A stretch of DNA of 7,586 nt from Candidatus Portnoybacteria bacterium CG_4_10_14_0_2_um_filter_44_20 (GTDB taxonomy: Bacteria; Patescibacteriota; Minisyncoccia; Portnoybacterales; GCA-002795985). Position 1 is the first letter of the stretch. Each line of letters starts with the position of its first letter. This document shows, in pieces, positions 5,412-7,586 of the stretch. The position numbers and the translations under genes are program-made. Under the pieces are notes generated by a model. That model saw nothing but the letters and a program-made list of their open reading frames with translations, had not been told where the DNA came from and did no database searches. The stretch spans positions 1 through 7,586 of the forward strand of contig PFOG01000157.1 in assembly GCA_002792395.1 (NCBI GenBank), in the 5' to 3' direction.

Positions 5412-5433
5412 AGGTGCCACCCGGCGCCTTTTT
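5412..5433 (+). terminator. Rho-independent terminator of the small gene
   Basis: AGGTGCC, a four-base ACCC loop and GGCGCCT form a 7-bp GC-rich stem (one G-T pair) followed by T-rich sequence (TTTTATTATT). It starts 26 bases after the small gene's stop codon. Downstream of the stem on the minus strand there is no T-tract, so it probably does not terminate the convergent histidine kinase transcript. Confidence 0.85.
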
Positions 5434-5466
5434 ATTATTCGACGTTCAATATACCAAACACCTTTG

Positions 5467-7059
5467 TTAAACCGCGCGACCATCTTTTAGGGGTAGGCTA
5501 AAACTAAACCGGCTGCCCTTGCCGTTTCCTTTGCTTTCCGCCCAAATCCGCCCCTGGTGCATTTCAACGATTTCCTTCGCCAAAAACAACCCGATACCCG
5601 ACCCCTCGGAAATACTTTTGGCCATTTCTCCACCCCTCTCATAACGGGAGAACAGCCGGGGCAAAACATCGTGCGGAATCCCGATGCCCGTATCCTCAAT
5701 GGTAAAAATTAAGCCGTTGCGTTTGTCTCCGTCAAGCTGAACGGTTATAATACCGCTCTCGGGTGTATATTTGATGGCATTGCTGACTAAATTATTAATT
5801 ACATGTCTTATTTGAAGCTTGTCGGCGAGAACTTCTGGCAACCCGTCTTTTTTCTGAAAAACCAAAACGATATTTTTTTCTTTAACCTTGGGATTAAAAT
5901 CCTCTAGGCAGTCTGCGACAATTTCCTGAAGCTCAATTCTTTGCTCGCGCATTTCCAGCTTGCCGGCTTCAAGCTTATTAAGATTCAAGAAGGTCTCAAT
6001 ATTACCGTTCATCTCCGCCGCGGCGCCGAAACAAACTTCCAAACACTTTTTAACTTCAGGCTGAAGCTCGCCATAATCGCCATCCAAAAGCATCGACACA
6101 TAACCCCTAAATTTAGTCACTGGGGCACGCAGCTCGTGGGCTGCGAAAGATATCGCATCGGAAAGCCGTCGAGCCAAACCCTCAATTTTTTCGCGTTGCT
6201 CGATCTCAACATAAACACTCCTCAAAAGAAAAATACTAAAAAGGCCGACGGCCAAAAAAAGAAGGACGCTAAGGAAGGCTTCTTGAAAACCGTTGGCTAG
6301 AAAAATCTGGATAAAAACGGTAATCAAGATGGCAAAAACCAAAAGCTCGGTCGTGATAACCCGCACCTCAAAAAGATGGTGCCGTAAAATTGCGTAAGAA
6401 GCGAAAATGACGAAGAAAACAGCAGATACCGGCCCAAACCACAAAAAAGGCTGGATCTGAAAAATCGGCAACACGATGTCAACAACAAAGCTAATAACCA
6501 AGGTGATTGTCGAACCGATAAAAATATAAATCAATTGCACCCTCTCTATCTTGTCAGTGACCGACCACAACTTTCCGATCAAATAATAATATCCAGCCAC
6601 GGCCAGAACAATCATATATAAAATATAGAAAGGGTAGGGGCTGCCAAAAACCATTAGCCTCGCGCCTTGGATAACCTCAACATCTTTTATCATCGTGTTG
6701 GTAAAGATCGTCAGAGCGGAAAATAAAAGAAGAGGCGCGCCCCATATCATCGCAAACAGCTTCTTTTGCCTTCCGCTTTTTTCGCTATGAGTAAAGGCGT
6801 AAACGAAAAACAGATAGAGGGTCATTAGGGTGGCCCCGGCCGCATATTGCATCCTGGCCACAAGGAGAAGTAAATCCTTGTCGGCGATGCCAATATTCCG
6901 ATAGATGATGGAAACTAAAATCCAGAAGGCGGTAGCAAAGCCGGCGCACCCAAGCAACTTGCCGTCGACGTACCGACTTTTAAAAACAAGAAAGACGGCC
7001 ACGATACCGGCAGCAAAAAACGAAATCCCCATGAATAAATTAATAATTGAGAAATACAT
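5467..7059 (-). CDS. Membrane sensor histidine kinase with 7TM-type N-terminus
   Basis: A complete 530-residue sensor kinase. It autophosphorylates a His using ATP and passes the phosphate to a response regulator, which is not in this window. Residues 1 to about 281 are a hydrophobic sensor of roughly nine membrane segments. The first seven resemble the 7TM region found at the N-terminus of many histidine kinases, and RHHLFEVRVITTELL (226-240) links to the last two. A short charged linker (283-300) replaces a HAMP or PAS domain. The dimerisation/phosphoacceptor helix has the H-box FAAHELRAPV with His308. The ATPase domain (about 408-526) has the N-box INNLVSNAIKYTP (Asn427), G1 DTGIGIP (456-462), F-box LFSRYERGG (469-477) and G2 GSGIGLFLAK (486-495). 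All catalytic motifs are present, so it should be active. The signal is unknown. There is no Shine-Dalgarno sequence before the ATG. It converges on the small plus-strand gene with an 81-base gap. Confidence 0.96.
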   Translation of the reverse strand: MYFSIINLFMGISFFAAGIVAVFLVFKSRYVDGKLLGCAGFATAFWILVSIIYRNIGIADKDLLLLVARMQYAAGATLMTLYLFFVYAFTHSEKSGRQKKLFAMIWGAPLLLFSALTIFTNTMIKDVEVIQGARLMVFGSPYPFYILYMIVLAVAGYYYLIGKLWSVTDKIERVQLIYIFIGSTITLVISFVVDIVLPIFQIQPFLWFGPVSAVFFVIFASYAILRHHLFEVRVITTELLVFAILITVFIQIFLANGFQEAFLSVLLFLAVGLFSIFLLRSVYVEIEQREKIEGLARRLSDAISFAAHELRAPVTKFRGYVSMLLDGDYGELQPEVKKCLEVCFGAAAEMNGNIETFLNLNKLEAGKLEMREQRIELQEIVADCLEDFNPKVKEKNIVLVFQKKDGLPEVLADKLQIRHVINNLVSNAIKYTPESGIITVQLDGDKRNGLIFTIEDTGIGIPHDVLPRLFSRYERGGEMAKSISEGSGIGLFLAKEIVEMHQGRIWAESKGNGKGSRFSFSLPLKDGRAV

Positions 7060-7131
7060 AGATTCGCTTCAAAAACTTAATCTTTCCGAGGCCGACGCTT
7101 CCTGGCCATCACCAATTAGGGCTATATTAAT

Positions 7132-7160
7132 ATAATAAGATTAACAAATTCTGCCGTAAA
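7132..7160 (-). promoter_or_regulatory. Possible promoter of the histidine kinase
   Basis: On the minus strand TTTACG (7155-7160) and TATTAT (7132-7137) are separated by 17 bases, matching the -35 and -10 consensus at 4 and 5 of 6 positions. Transcription would start near 7125, about 65 bases before the kinase ATG. The stretch is AT-rich, so chance matches are easy. Confidence 0.35.
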
Positions 7161-7171
7161 AACAAAGCCTC

Positions 7172-7197
7172 GCCCCTTGGAAATGGGGGCATTCCCC
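7172..7197 (-). terminator. Competing GC hairpins after the second Nudix gene
   Basis: GCCCC at 7172-7176 can pair with GGGGC at 7186-7190, or GGGG at 7186-7189 can pair with CCCC at 7194-7197; the two stems exclude each other. On the minus strand the first stem is followed after several bases by TTTGTTTTT, so a weak terminator for the Nudix gene is possible. The rest of the 7060-7236 spacer holds only the putative kinase promoter. Confidence 0.25.
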
Positions 7198-7236
7198 GGT
7201 CTTACCACTTAACGCTAATCTCTCGCCAAGCTCTTT

Positions 7237-7586
7237 CTACTCTTCATTGATTGTTTTTCCACCGATCAAATTATCCACCATCTCGATCTCGTCATAAATT
7301 CCCTCGATTAAATCATATTCTTTCAACTCTTCGAGCGTCCCCCAGAAATATTCAACATTATCCTCATCCAACTCCACCTCGCCAGATTGTTCTTGGTTAT
7401 TGCCAAGAGAACCCTTTTGGGGTTCATATTCAGCCCAAAAACTGAAAGTTATGACGGGGATATCGTCTGGACGAATAAAAGTCAAATCTAATAGGTATTT
7501 CAAGTCGCCAACCTCTAAACCAGTTTCCTCTTTAACTTCCCGCCTTAAGCTTTTTTCCAAAGCAAAATACCAAGCGTCTTTAGTCG
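7237..7586 (-). CDS. Nudix hydrolase, C-terminal part (5' end outside window)
   Basis: The reading frame runs open to the right edge, so the true start lies outside; 115 complete codons plus a partial one and the stop are visible. The visible part starts TKDAWYFALEKSLRREVKEE and continues TGLEV, the second half of a Nudix box with R-E-V-K-E-E-T-G-L and its metal-binding Glu residues intact. The position of the first box Glu appears to be Phe, and the Gly at the start of the box is also not seen within the window. Downstream VEYFWGTLEELKEYDLIEGI is the usual C-terminal Nudix segment with an acidic run before it. An internal TTG at 7560 is not a credible start because it would cut the box. The substrate is unknown. 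It differs clearly from the Nudix protein at 111-557, so it is not a recent duplicate. The kinase gene follows after a 177-base spacer. Confidence 0.85.
   Translation of the reverse strand, partial: TKDAWYFALEKSLRREVKEETGLEVGDLKYLLDLTFIRPDDIPVITFSFWAEYEPQKGSLGNNQEQSGEVELDEDNVEYFWGTLEELKEYDLIEGIYDEIEMVDNLIGGKTINEE

Noticed and set aside
5412..5436. Bidirectional terminator shared by the small gene and the histidine kinase
   Set aside because: On the minus strand the stem is preceded by A's and followed by mixed sequence, with no T-tract.
7237..7560. A complete 107-residue Nudix protein starting at the TTG at 7560
   Set aside because: The frame stays open to the window edge, and a start there would cut off the first half of the Nudix box and the fold.

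Overview
The window looks like a piece of a small bacterial genome of the Patescibacteria / Candidate Phyla Radiation type, most likely Parcubacteria-like. This is an inference from three things: the style of the proteins (a NusA with an acidic insert and a low-complexity Lys/Glu tail, short Nudix proteins, a 7TM-type histidine kinase), intergenic spacers full of short palindromes and AT-rich repeats, and starts that mostly lack a Shine-Dalgarno sequence. All genes read through in the standard bacterial code with no internal UGA, which argues against the UGA-recoding CPR lineages. No phylogenetic test was possible here.

Layout. Seven of the eight genes lie on the minus strand. In their order of transcription (right to left) they are: a 5'-truncated Nudix hydrolase (7237-7586), a membrane sensor histidine kinase (5467-7059), a YraN/UPF0102 nuclease-fold protein (4532-4909), transcription factor NusA (2889-4292), a membrane proton-pumping pyrophosphatase HppA of the K+-independent type (729-2729), a second Nudix hydrolase (111-557), and the first 30 codons of what is probably trigger factor (1-90). 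The only plus-strand gene is an 88-codon protein of unknown function (5119-5385). It is a self-contained unit with an extended -10 promoter, a strong Shine-Dalgarno sequence and a classical terminator.

How the genes work together. Most are housekeeping functions: transcription elongation/termination (NusA), co-translational folding (trigger factor), membrane energisation from pyrophosphate (HppA), nucleotide clean-up (the two Nudix proteins) and a DNA-processing-type fold (YraN). The spacers between them are 100-240 bases and several contain terminator-like hairpins, so they are probably several short transcription units rather than one operon. Only the Nudix-trigger factor pair is tightly packed (20 bases). 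The histidine kinase has no response regulator in the window.

I see no defence system, CRISPR array, insertion sequence, tRNA or rRNA. The most unusual material is non-coding or repeat-derived: a back-to-back pair of 26-base palindromic elements whose differences compensate within the stems (594-654); a GC-rich repeat-like block in frame in the NusA C-terminal tail (2953-3010); a long hairpin just after the yraN stop codon (4485-4529); and the small plus-strand gene with its full set of expression signals.
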